Below, one piece after another: positions 9,601 to 17,850 of a stretch of DNA of 64,000 nucleotides (positions are counted from its first letter, which is position 1; each line of letters opens with the position of its first letter). The notes below the pieces were generated by a model that did no database searches, was not told where the DNA came from, and worked only from the letters and a program-made list of their open reading frames with translations. Source of the stretch: an uncultured Bryobacterales bacterium. GTDB taxonomy: Bacteria > Acidobacteriota > Terriglobia > Bryobacterales > UBA6623. The DNA lies in assembly GCA_958295955.1 (NCBI GenBank), contig OY282420.1:2246435-2310434 (forward strand), in the 5' to 3' direction. The position numbers were made by a program, and so were the translations under genes.

Positions 9601-11552
9601 AATAGAGACCCTCCGGACTGTCCGATGGCTAGGCGTTCTTCATGCCACGGCAGCTCGAGCGCGCTCTCGATTACGTCCCGCAGCAGGTCGGATTTCAGTT
9701 GCTGCAGCGCCGCAACGTTTTTGCAGATCTCCAGCGCCGCGTCGGGCTGTGCAGCCAACGTTGCCGACTCCAACAGGCCGGGAACCGCTTCCGGCATGGC
9801 GTCGAGCGCTTCCAACTGCACCGCCGCTGCGCCCGTCGCCGAGACGGTCCCGGCATCGCCGGTGCCTGCGGCGCGCACAGCCGGATACAGCAGGGCGCGC
9901 ATGGCCGCAAGGCGGGCCGCGGCAGCGGCAACCTGCGCGGCAAGCCGCCCCTGCTCAACTTGGTTCAACCGTTTCTGCGTGCCGCGCCAGATATGCTTCC
10001 GCTCGCTGCCGAACCGAACCGTGAGCGCAGCCAGATTTCCGGCCGCCTCAAGGCGTGCGTCGAACCCGTCGTTGTCCCAGAAGTCGGCTCCCGGAATCGA
10101 AAAATCCGGCCGGGGGCAATCGCCTTCACAAAGTCCGGCAATCTCGCCGATGATGCCGTACGGCGTTTCCCCGCTGGCTGCGTCCATCCTGTGCAGAAGC
10201 GAAGAGATGCGGTTGAGCTCGTCGCGGAGCCTGCGCACGCGCTCGTAATGTTCTTGGTGAACGCTCTTCGGTTCCCCCAACTCCAAGGTTTTCTTGAGGT
10301 CCGCGTACACGTGCTTTTTGTTGGCTTTGTGCGAATGCAGCTCGAGGCAGAGCGGACCGAGGCCGCACTTTTCGAGCCGCTCGTGAACCACGTCCAGCGC
10401 GGCGCGTTTCTCCGCCACGAACAGCACGCGCTTGCCGTCCGCGGCGGCTTCGGCAACGATGTTCGCAATCGTTTGCGACTTGCCGGTTCCGGGAGGCCCC
10501 TGAACCACCAGACTCCTACCGCCGCGCGCCGCGGCGATGACTTGGGCCTGCGAGGCGTCGGCATCCAGAATGTGCCTGAGTTCCCGGGGATCGGGGAATC
10601 GCCGGTCGAGGTTCTCGTCCGGGGCGAAGATGCTGCCGCTGGACGCGAAGCCGTTCACGAGCAGATCCTCGATGAGCGGGTTGCCCGCGTACCCCAAGCC
10701 GTCCGCCCACTCCTGGGCCGGGTCGAGATCGCGCCACATCAGGAACTTGGCGAACGAATAGAAGCTCAACTCCATCGTGTCGGGCGCGACGCGCCAACGC
10801 GACTGGGAAGACACCGCCGCACGCACGAGGTCGAAATACTCCGACGGCAGCCAATGCCCCCCTTCCGGGATAGCGGGCAACCGGAGATCGAAATCGCTGG
10901 CGAGCATGGCCTGTAACGACAGGTTCGTTTCCAGTTCCTGGTCACGGAATTCGAGCCGGAAGCGGCTGCGGGCGGTCTCGCGTTGGAGATCCACGGGCAG
11001 AAGGATGAGCGGGGCGAACCGCTCGGTGTCCGACGATTCGCTCTCGTACCAGCACAGGAAACCCATAGCCAGGAAGAGCACGCTGATGCCTTGCTCTTCT
11101 TCCAACGATTTGGCTTCGCGGAACAGGGACAGGAGCCGTTTCTGCAGGCGTTCCAGCGGCAGTCTGGTTTGCAGTTTCGAATCGACGTGATGCGCGGCGA
11201 GACTCTGACCGCGCTCGTCGTTTTCGCCCGGAACGTAGATTCTCTCCGCGTCGTCTTCCTTCGGCCCGCCCTCGGCAGGGGCGCCCCGCGACGGTTCGAA
11301 GGTCATCTTCATACCCTGCAGGTACAAGCGCTTGAAGACCTCGTCGGAGCGCTCGTCTTCGATATCCAGTTGATTGGCCCGGTTCTTCCCGAGCGGCGTA
11401 TTCGTCAACCGATTGCGCTTGCTGACGTCGAGCAATTGCTGGCGCAACCGGGCGACGGCAGTCTCCATGCCGGGCAGCAGTTCCAGAGCGGCTTCGGGGG
11501 AATGCATTCGGATTCGGGCCGGCGGCTGTGCAACGGAAGCGGCGCGTTCCAC
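6687..11552 (-). CDS. DUF4011 - superfamily 1 helicase - Vsr-like nuclease - DUF3320 protein
   Basis: 1621 residues, intact. In order: DUF4011-type N-terminus (about 30-300, with LLDVSKRNRLTN); helicase P-loop GPPGTGKS at 352-359; a long helical insert (about 400-950); Walker B LALIDEASQ (about 973-981) and GDQKQLPP (1001-1008); helicase motif NVQGDERDVI (1181-1190). A restriction-endonuclease-like domain (about 1279-1363) has D1308, E1325 and D1327 as candidate metal ligands. DUF3320 follows at about 1423-1490. This order matches large single-protein antiviral systems reported in defence surveys (DUF4011-helicase-Vsr, called Hhe). It presumably unwinds and cuts foreign DNA. No partner gene is adjacent, so it looks like a stand-alone system. 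Confidence 0.92.
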   Translation of the reverse strand: MERAASVAQPPARIRMHSPEAALELLPGMETAVARLRQQLLDVSKRNRLTNTPLGKNRANQLDIEDERSDEVFKRLYLQGMKMTFEPSRGAPAEGGPKEDDAERIYVPGENDERGQSLAAHHVDSKLQTRLPLERLQKRLLSLFREAKSLEEEQGISVLFLAMGFLCWYESESSDTERFAPLILLPVDLQRETARSRFRLEFRDQELETNLSLQAMLASDFDLRLPAIPEGGHWLPSEYFDLVRAAVSSQSRWRVAPDTMELSFYSFAKFLMWRDLDPAQEWADGLGYAGNPLIEDLLVNGFASSGSIFAPDENLDRRFPDPRELRHILDADASQAQVIAAARGGRSLVVQGPPGTGKSQTIANIVAEAAADGKRVLFVAEKRAALDVVHERLEKCGLGPLCLELHSHKANKKHVYADLKKTLELGEPKSVHQEHYERVRRLRDELNRISSLLHRMDAASGETPYGIIGEIAGLCEGDCPRPDFSIPGADFWDNDGFDARLEAAGNLAALTVRFGSERKHIWRGTQKRLNQVEQGRLAAQVAAAAARLAAMRALLYPAVRAAGTGDAGTVSATGAAAVQLEALDAMPEAVPGLLESATLAAQPDAALEICKNVAALQQLKSDLLRDVIESALELPWHEERLAIGQSGGSLFRWFNGRYRSAVGRLRSVHRAALPKGWQERLAVLDRLLEFRRMSRALDKDESFGRSALGRLWRGADTDTKALLPALRWVAAQARMLGSGHSVKQQVDGIPAGADLAGMARELRSAHVEWSGAWQAVAGMLKLDCATAFNADSVESVAWADLHERLESWESSTESMDGWHRLSAAARRASALGLEELRRRLADGRLDAGHAQNTLRFVRALAVWDRMRREEPELEDVDGEERSAKVEEFKRLDRALQRLASQEIALRHFRSLPAGSAGQIGIVRGEANKKARHMPLRRLLDKAGEAVAAVKPVFLMSPLSVAQFLRPGGLTFDLALIDEASQVRPADGLGAVVRARQVVVVGDQKQLPPTSFFDRQVAGNDAEAEHDEAADIQAAQVGDMESILSLCEARSMAGGMLRWHYRSKHPSLIQVSNHEFYDNSLICPPSPDGAGGSSGLTLVKVEGTYDRGRKRNNPQEAAAVAWQVLAHAREHPHETLGVVTLSVAQRDTIRDKLEFMRSEFPELDAFCKESKSNPFFVKNLENVQGDERDVIFISVGYGKDANGYMSQSFGPVSSEGGERRLNVLFTRAKTRCRVFSTIGHDDIRLDATKHAGPRVLKRFLKFAETGELDIPLLPGAEMDSPFEEAVARALQSHGYRVAAQVGSSGFRIDLAVYDPDCAGRFLLAIECDGARYHSSSWARERDRLRQIVLEQKGWKIHRIWSTDWFYRRDAEMQKLLEAIERARSGQAPGTGSARSTARAETVVERAATAPNRDPKRRRYAEAVFEIPESMLMKLHEMPLERLERYVTKIVETEAPVHVEEVGRRLSRLWGYNRAGQRIQSLVRQAAERAVWRKLIRWSDDSSGRFLECCNGSQGVTARDRSDAASPSLRKVDMLPPSEIQSAVLEAVEKNIALNAADCAVETARAFGYKSTSADLRKRVEENVEKLVAKGCLERRGLEFRRGGPAPRNGPSRARSVARSRPL

Positions 11553-11641
11553 CTCGATCGAGACTGCGGGCGCTGCGAAAACGGACGGGCTTTATTATAA
11601 GCCGCAATCGCGCCGGCGCGCCCCTGCGGAGGCCGCCGAGT

Positions 11642-13069
11642 TCAGGCTACGAGCTCGCGAATCAACTCGCCGCCGGTTTGGCTGAGTTGCTTGTCGCGGC
11701 CTTGGGCGAAATAGGTGAGCTTGGCGTCGTCGAGGCCGAGCAGTCGCAGCAGCGTTATGTGCAGGTTTTTGATCGGATGCACGGTTTCGACCGCGGTTCG
11801 CCCGGTTTCGTCGGTGGCGCCGACAATTTTACCGCGGGGAGCGTCGCCGCCGGCCATCCAGAAGGCCATCGCGGGCGCATTGTGGTCGCGGCCCCATGCC
11901 TTGTCCACGCCGCGGATGCCGTTGTCGGGCGAACGGCCGAACTCGCCGGCCCAGACGACCAGCGTCTCTTCGAGCAGGCCGCTGCGCTTGAGGTCTTTGA
12001 GCAGCGCGGCGATGGGTTGGTCGACGGCGTCCATGCGCGAGCCGTGGGCTTTTTCGATGTAATCGTGCGAATCCCAGCCGCTGGCCATCACCTGCACGAA
12101 GCGAACGCCGCGCTCCACCAGTCGCCGCGCGAGGAGGCAGCGCCTGCCCAAAGAGACGACATCGGCGTTCTCGCTGTTCAATCCGTAGAGCTCGCGCGTC
12201 GCTTCGGGCTCCGCGTCGAGATCGATGGCTTCGGGCATTTCGGCCTGCATCCGAAAGGCCAGCTCGTAGCTTTCGATGCGCGCGGCCAACTCGTCGTGCG
12301 CCGGGCGGCGTTCCATGTGCCGGCGGTTGAGCTCGCCGAGAAAGTCGAGATTCGCCCGCTGCTGCTCGCGGTCAACGTACTCCGGCGGATTCATGTCAAG
12401 CACCGGAGCGCCTTGCGAGCGCAGCGGCGTGCCCTGGAAATAGGCCGGCAGGAAACCGTTCGACCAGTTTCCCGCGCCGCCTTGCGGGTAGGCCAGGTCG
12501 GGCAGCACGACGAACCCCGGCAGGTTCTGATTTTCCGTCCCCAGCCCGTAGGTCACCCACGAACCCATGGCCGGGTCTCCGCCGAAACGGTTGCCGGTAT
12601 TGAGGTGGTAGAGCGCCGTCGGGTGATTGACCGACGTGGCTTGCAGGCCGCGGTAAAAGCAGACGTCGTCAACGCAGTCGGCGAAATGCCGAAATTTCTT
12701 GTTGATCTCGATGCCCAGCTTGCCGGCGCGCTGGAATGCGAACGGGCTGCGCACGAAGTAGCGCCGTCCGGTATTCATCGAGGCTTCGAACTTCGTCCGC
12801 TCCTTGACGAATTCCGTCATGTGCAGATCGATCAGCTTGTGCTTGGGGTCGAAGGTGTCGATGTGGCTGGGGCCGCCTTCCATCAACAGGAAAATACAGT
12901 TTTTAGCCTTCGCCCGATAGTGTCCCTGCTTCGGCGCGAGCACTCCCGCGCGGGCTTTCTCCCCATGGAGCATCGCCGTCAGCGCGAGCGCGCCCAGACC
13001 CATGCCGGAGTGGTAGAGAAACTCCCGGCGGGAGGGTTGCGCCGTGTGAACTTTTCGCTGCATGTTCAT
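11642..13069 (-). CDS. DUF1501 protein with Tat signal
   Basis: 475 residues. The N-terminus has SRREFLYHSGMGLGALALTA, a Tat-type signal, followed by the DUF1501 domain, a sulfatase/alkaline-phosphatase-like fold (LLMEGGPSHIDTFDPK near the start; WAGEFGRSP and GRDHN later). Biochemical role unknown. Genes of this family nearly always sit beside a PSCyt (DUF1549/DUF1553) gene, as here. The PSCyt gene lies directly upstream and its stop is 2 bases before this start, so the two are an operon. Confidence 0.92.
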   Translation of the reverse strand: MNMQRKVHTAQPSRREFLYHSGMGLGALALTAMLHGEKARAGVLAPKQGHYRAKAKNCIFLLMEGGPSHIDTFDPKHKLIDLHMTEFVKERTKFEASMNTGRRYFVRSPFAFQRAGKLGIEINKKFRHFADCVDDVCFYRGLQATSVNHPTALYHLNTGNRFGGDPAMGSWVTYGLGTENQNLPGFVVLPDLAYPQGGAGNWSNGFLPAYFQGTPLRSQGAPVLDMNPPEYVDREQQRANLDFLGELNRRHMERRPAHDELAARIESYELAFRMQAEMPEAIDLDAEPEATRELYGLNSENADVVSLGRRCLLARRLVERGVRFVQVMASGWDSHDYIEKAHGSRMDAVDQPIAALLKDLKRSGLLEETLVVWAGEFGRSPDNGIRGVDKAWGRDHNAPAMAFWMAGGDAPRGKIVGATDETGRTAVETVHPIKNLHITLLRLLGLDDAKLTYFAQGRDKQLSQTGGELIRELVA

Positions 13070-13071
13070 CC

Positions 13072-15699
13072 TCAGTACACGTAAACGAATTCATTGGAGT
13101 TGAACAACGCCAAGGCGATATCGGCCAATGCGCGGGTCTCGGGAGTCGCTTCGCTGGGGTGCGGGTTGTGCTCGTAATCGACTTTCAGGCGCGGTTGGGC
13201 GAACTGGTATTTCTCGCCGGTCAACTCGCTCGTAATCATCGCCACGATGGTTGGCTCCTCGCCGCGCGGCCGGGCCGGATGGGCGGCATGATGCTCGCAC
13301 ATTTTTGCGTAGTGGTCAAGCGCGAGAGCGAGCTCGTCGTCAGCGGGGGAGCGCCCGTAAGCCAGTTTGAACGCCCGCGCGATGCGCCGCGCCGGAGAAT
13401 CCGCTTCGGCCTCGACCCGCTGGGCCATGATCAGCGCCATGTCGTGCGATTGCTCGCCGTTCAACAAGGCGAACGCCTGCGTGGGCACGGTCGAAGACTC
13501 GCGGCGCTCGCAGGTCAGATCGGGGTTCGCGCCGTTGAACGCCTCGATCATGGGGTCGAGCAGGCTGCGCTGCTGGAAGCTGTAGATCGAACGGCGGTTT
13601 CTATCGCGCCGCTTCGGCGCCGGCTGATAGGCGGGCCGCAGCGAGCCTTGGGCGTGGCGCGGCTGTCGCGCTGCGTCCGAGTTGATCTGCGGATACGTTC
13701 CCGGGCCGCCCGTCGAGTCGCTGAGCTCCCCCGCAACCGCGAGCATGCTGTCGCGGATTTCCTCGGCTTCCAGACGCCGCGGCGAAAAACGCGCCAAGTA
13801 AAGGTTTTCAGGATCGGTTTGCTGCAGCGCGGCCGGCGTCGGGTGTTCCGCCGAGCGCCGATACGCCTCCGACAGCAAAATCACGCGGTGAACCGCCTTC
13901 ACGCTCCAGCCCTGCTCGACGAAGAACGCCGCCAGCCAATCGAGCAGTTGCGGATGGGTCGGCTTCTTGCCCATCTTGCCGAAATTGTTGGGGTTGGCGG
14001 CGATGCCGCGGCCGAAATGATACTGCCAGATACGGTTGACCATCACGCGCGCGGTCAGCGGGTTGCGCGGGTCGGCCACCCATTCGGCCAGCGCCCGCCG
14101 CCGCCCGGAGACGGTCTGCGGAATGTCCGCCGCGGGCAAAGCGGAGTAGCGGGCCACGGCTTCGAGCGCGCCGGGCGAAACGGGGTCGCTCGGCGCCTGC
14201 AGGTCGCCGCCGACGAGAACATGCGTCTGCGCGTTCGCGTAGTCGCCTTTCTGCATGTAGCTGTTGGCGCCGGAGGGGATGTCGTTCCAGGCTTTGACCA
14301 AACCGCTGCTGACCGCGGTCGCAATCGGGTTGAAACGCTGCGCCGAGCCCTGGTGCAGGGTTTTTTGCTTGCGCAGAAGCTTGAGCGTCTCGCCTTCTTC
14401 CTTGTCGAGATAGCGCTGCAGGGCGCCGCTCGCAGCCTTGGCCGCGGCCTCTTCGCCTTTCGCCGCGGCCAAGCGCACCCGCCCCCGCTCGTGCAGCAGG
14501 TCCATGCGGCGGTCGAGGTCGGCGATCGTGTCGCTGTAGTACTTCTCGCCCGCGGCGAATCCGGCCGTGGGCTCGTAGGGCTGGAAATCCAACGGTCGCC
14601 GGGCGAAGGCCGTCGAGGCGAACACCGCTTGCATGCGGTAGTAATCTTTCGTCGGAATCGGATCGAACTTGTGGTCGTGGCAGCGCGCGCAGCCGAGCGT
14701 GAGCCCGAGAAACGTCTGGCCGACGTGGTGCGTTACGTCGTCCAGAAACAATTGCCGGGTGACCGCCGCGACCGCCATTCCGGTATGCTCCCAGGGTCCC
14801 GTGCGCAGGAAACCGGTGGCCAGAATCGCTTCCGGATCGTCGGGGAAAATCTCATCGCCGGCGATTTGCTCCAGGATGAAGCGATCGTAGGGCTTATCGG
14901 CATTGAAGCTGCGAATGACGTAATCGCGGTAACGCCAAGCAGTCGGACGCTCGAAGTCGTTGGAGTAGCCGGACGTATCGGCATAGCGCGTGACGTCGAG
15001 CCAATGGCGCCCCCAGCGCTCGCCGTAGCGCGGCGAGGCGAGCAGGCGTTCGACGACTTTCTTGTACGCTCCCGCGTCCGTGTCGTCGAGGAACTCGCGC
15101 ACTTCCTGCGGGGTAGGCGGCAGCCCGGTCAGGTCGAACGTCACGCGGCGCAGCAGCGTCAGCTTATCCGCCCGCGGGCCGGGCGGCAAGTTTTTTTCGG
15201 CCAGCTTTTCGAGGATGAAGCGATCGACAGGCGTGCGAATTTTCATCTCCGTGTCTGCAATTTCGGGCGGCGCCGTTTTCTGCAGCGGGCGAAAAGCCCA
15301 CAGGTCTTCCTCGGCGTAGTCCCAAGCCGCTTCTGACGCAGCCGGGCCGTACGCCGCGCCGGCCGCGACCCACTCGCGAAATGCGCGTACCGTATCGGCG
15401 GGAAGCTTCTTCTCATCGCCGCCGGGCGGCATCTTCAGCTCGCCCGCATGCTCCAGGGCGGCGATCAGCGTCCCGGAACCGGGATCGCCGGCAACGACCG
15501 CCGCGCCGCGCAGCCCCCCCTTCAAGGCCCCGTCGCGCGTGCGCAGGTCGAGCTCGGCGAAGGTATTCCCCTCGCCGTGGCAGCCCAGGCACTGCTGCTT
15601 GAGCGTGGGCTGCACGATCTCGCGGAACAGATCTTCCCCGGCGCCGGCCGCCAGGCAAGTCAGCGGCAAGAGCGCCGCCGGAAGCAAACAGTTGCGCAT
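13072..15699 (-). CDS. PSCyt1/DUF1549/DUF1553 protein with a haem-binding motif
   Basis: 875 residues from the ATG at 15699, chosen for its signal peptide (MRNCLLPAALLPLTCLAAG); ATGs at 15729 and 15795 are alternatives in the same frame. The cytochrome-like domain has C37-L-G-C40-H41, a CxxCH c-type haem site. DUF1549 follows (about 140-350, with RRVTFDLTGLPPT), then a helical linker, then DUF1553 (about 515-790, with VNRIWQYHFGRGI). This architecture is characteristic of Planctomycetes and Bryobacterales and is proposed to act in extracytoplasmic polymer oxidation or degradation. Operon with the DUF1501 gene. Confidence 0.93.
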   Translation of the reverse strand: MRNCLLPAALLPLTCLAAGAGEDLFREIVQPTLKQQCLGCHGEGNTFAELDLRTRDGALKGGLRGAAVVAGDPGSGTLIAALEHAGELKMPPGGDEKKLPADTVRAFREWVAAGAAYGPAASEAAWDYAEEDLWAFRPLQKTAPPEIADTEMKIRTPVDRFILEKLAEKNLPPGPRADKLTLLRRVTFDLTGLPPTPQEVREFLDDTDAGAYKKVVERLLASPRYGERWGRHWLDVTRYADTSGYSNDFERPTAWRYRDYVIRSFNADKPYDRFILEQIAGDEIFPDDPEAILATGFLRTGPWEHTGMAVAAVTRQLFLDDVTHHVGQTFLGLTLGCARCHDHKFDPIPTKDYYRMQAVFASTAFARRPLDFQPYEPTAGFAAGEKYYSDTIADLDRRMDLLHERGRVRLAAAKGEEAAAKAASGALQRYLDKEEGETLKLLRKQKTLHQGSAQRFNPIATAVSSGLVKAWNDIPSGANSYMQKGDYANAQTHVLVGGDLQAPSDPVSPGALEAVARYSALPAADIPQTVSGRRRALAEWVADPRNPLTARVMVNRIWQYHFGRGIAANPNNFGKMGKKPTHPQLLDWLAAFFVEQGWSVKAVHRVILLSEAYRRSAEHPTPAALQQTDPENLYLARFSPRRLEAEEIRDSMLAVAGELSDSTGGPGTYPQINSDAARQPRHAQGSLRPAYQPAPKRRDRNRRSIYSFQQRSLLDPMIEAFNGANPDLTCERRESSTVPTQAFALLNGEQSHDMALIMAQRVEAEADSPARRIARAFKLAYGRSPADDELALALDHYAKMCEHHAAHPARPRGEEPTIVAMITSELTGEKYQFAQPRLKVDYEHNPHPSEATPETRALADIALALFNSNEFVYVY

Positions 15700-15804
15700 C
15701 GCCGACAAACGAAAAGTCCCCGCAAGCATTCTACCACCGACGCCGGTTGCCGTAAAACATATCGCGAAAATACCCGAACCGAAAAGTGCTTGCAACCGGG
15801 ACGG

Positions 15805-16890
15805 TCAGGTCGCGCCTGCCGCTTCGAGCAGCGCTATCGTTTCCGTATAGTTCCTGGATTGCGCGACCGTCAGGGGCGTTGAGCCTGTGCGTTTGGTTCG
15901 TATATTGGGATCGGCGCCGGCCGCAAGCAGGGCGCGGACAATTTCCGCGTGGCCGTTGCACGCCGCAGCGTACAGAGGCGTCGCGCCTGCGCGTGCGGTT
16001 CGCGTGTTGACATCGGCGCCGGCCTTGAGTAGAGCGCGGACAATTTCCGCGTGGCCGCGGAACGCCGCAGTGTACAGAGGCGTCGAGTTTGTGCGTGCGG
16101 TTCTCGCGTTGATATCCGCGTTGGACTGGAGCAGATCGCGGACCATTTCCGCGTGGCCGCCGCGCGCTGCATGGTACAGGGGCGTATAGCCTCCTTGTTC
16201 GGTTCGCACATTGGGATCGGCGCCGGCCTCAAGCAAAACACGAACAACCTTCGCGTGGCCGCGGAACGCCGCATAGTACAAAGACGTATAGCCCCCCGGT
16301 GCGGTTCGCTCGTTGACATTGGAAACCTCGGCCAAAATACGGGTCAAGTGCGCGTTTCCCCACCTTGCAGCACGGTGCAGCGGCCGCCGGCGGGCAAACT
16401 CGATCGGCGCATACGCCAAGATCAGATTCGAGAAACACAGACCTATCAGTAAAGCCCGGCCCGCATCCATAGTCCCAAGCCGCTTACGCCAAAAACGCCG
16501 CAATCGGTCAGCCGGCCGAGAGGGCTCCAAACGCGGCCCCGGCGCGATTGCAAAGCCCCCGGCATCCGCTCCGTCCCAAACCGGACCGGCGGGAGTCGGC
16601 GCCTTTTTTCTTTTCCAGTCACGCCACTTTGCCGTAAAGCTCTCTGCTATGAAAGCCACAGCCGCCAACCACGCCACCGAAGCCGTCAGTTGCAACGCAA
16701 GGACGTGCAGGCCGTACCAGTTTTCCCCGAGATCGTCGATGCCGAACAGCGCAGCCCAAACAACCGTCAAGCCGATCAGGCCCATCAGGTAAAGGCCAAG
16801 CGCAAAGCGCATGAGCTTGCGCAGCCAGGAAGCCCCCAAAGCTCGTGATCGAAGCTCCGACCGCGACCAAACCCAACGCTTCTTCCGCAT
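15805..16890 (-). CDS. membrane-anchored ankyrin-repeat protein
   Basis: 361 residues. Two N-terminal hydrophobic segments (about 26-48 and 64-84), a charged linker, a third hydrophobic segment (about 143-162), then six ankyrin repeats (about 167-361). The repeats have a 34-residue period with the core TPLYxAAxxGHAEIVRALL-x-AGAD. The coding DNA of repeats 2-5 is so alike that it forms near-identical direct repeats of about 102 bases. Ankyrin arrays bind other proteins; which side of the membrane they face is not evident. The partner is unknown. Divergent from the enoyl-CoA hydratase gene. Confidence 0.85.
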   Translation of the reverse strand: MRKKRWVWSRSELRSRALGASWLRKLMRFALGLYLMGLIGLTVVWAALFGIDDLGENWYGLHVLALQLTASVAWLAAVAFIAESFTAKWRDWKRKKAPTPAGPVWDGADAGGFAIAPGPRLEPSRPADRLRRFWRKRLGTMDAGRALLIGLCFSNLILAYAPIEFARRRPLHRAARWGNAHLTRILAEVSNVNERTAPGGYTSLYYAAFRGHAKVVRVLLEAGADPNVRTEQGGYTPLYHAARGGHAEMVRDLLQSNADINARTARTNSTPLYTAAFRGHAEIVRALLKAGADVNTRTARAGATPLYAAACNGHAEIVRALLAAGADPNIRTKRTGSTPLTVAQSRNYTETIALLEAAGAT

Positions 16891-16997
16891 CGTGGATCCG
16901 CCTCTGCACGGGGGCGCTTTGTCATTGTAACCATCGGCCCGCGAGAAATTCCGCCCGAATATACTATTGGCTTGCGCGCCTTCGCGCCAACGGACAA

Positions 16998-17804
16998 ATG
17001 GACGGCAGGCCGACAGCGGATGACGGGGACATTCGCGCGGAGCTTTCGCGGCTCAGCGGCGGCGCCCTTGTCGGCCGCATCGCCGTCGACCGGCCGGCCA
17101 AGCTCAACGTCCTCGACCGGCGGTTATGCGGGCGGTTGCGTGAAGCGGTCCAGGCGTTGGGCGCGCGCGAGGACGTGCGGGCGCTGGTGCTGAGCGGGGT
17201 CGGCGGCCGCGCGTTCATCGGCGGCGCGGACATCGCCGAGATGGCGGCGCTCGACCCCGTTTCCGCGCGCGGCTTCATCGGCGATCTGCACGCAGTCTGC
17301 CTGGCGGTGCGGGAAGCCCCGGTTCCGGTCATCGCGCGCATCGAGGGCTACTGCCTGGGCGGCGGCATGGAGATTGCGGCAAGCTGCGACATGCGCGCGG
17401 CGGCCGCCGGCGCGGTTTTCGGCATGCCGGAAGTGCGCGCAGGCATCCCATCGGTGATCGAAGCCGCCTTGCTGCCGCGCCTGATCGGCTGGGGCAAGAC
17501 GCGCGAACTGCTGCTTACCGGCAGAACGATCGACGCCGCCGAAGCGCTGTCTTGCGGCTTTATCGAGAAATTGACCGTCCGGGCGGAACTCGACGAAGCC
17601 GTCGAGCGCCGGCTCGAGGCGATCGCCGCCGCCGGGCCGCGGGCGGTGCGCATACAGAAGGCGCTGATCCGCAAATGGGAAATCTTGCCCCTCGACGCAG
17701 CAGTCGAGGCCGGCGTCGACGCTTTCGCGCAAGCGTACGCAACCGACGAGCCGAGGCGCATGATGGAGGCGTTTCTGAACCGTCCCCGGCAGCGCCGCGG
17801 TTAG
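16998..17804 (+). CDS. enoyl-CoA hydratase/isomerase family protein
   Basis: 268 residues from the ATG at 16998; the frame is open further upstream, but only this start gives a crotonase of normal length. Oxyanion-hole and active-site segments are visible: FIGGADIAEM, then CLGGGMEIAASCD, then FGMPEVRAGIPS. The two glutamates in GGGME and MPEV correspond to the catalytic pair of enoyl-CoA hydratases. It hydrates 2-enoyl-CoA or does a related crotonase reaction; the substrate is unclear. It is followed closely by a sulfatase gene with an unrelated function. Confidence 0.92.
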   Translation: MDGRPTADDGDIRAELSRLSGGALVGRIAVDRPAKLNVLDRRLCGRLREAVQALGAREDVRALVLSGVGGRAFIGGADIAEMAALDPVSARGFIGDLHAVCLAVREAPVPVIARIEGYCLGGGMEIAASCDMRAAAAGAVFGMPEVRAGIPSVIEAALLPRLIGWGKTRELLLTGRTIDAAEALSCGFIEKLTVRAELDEAVERRLEAIAAAGPRAVRIQKALIRKWEILPLDAAVEAGVDAFAQAYATDEPRRMMEAFLNRPRQRRG

Positions 17805-17850
17805 CCTGCGCCGCGCGCCCGAGTTGCCGGGCTGCTCTATCATATTCGTG

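Noticed and set aside
13159-15336. 725-codon plus-strand frame opposite the PSCyt gene
   Set aside because: Long stop-free antisense frames are expected at this GC content; the translation is Arg-rich with no motif, while the minus strand encodes DUF1549/DUF1553.
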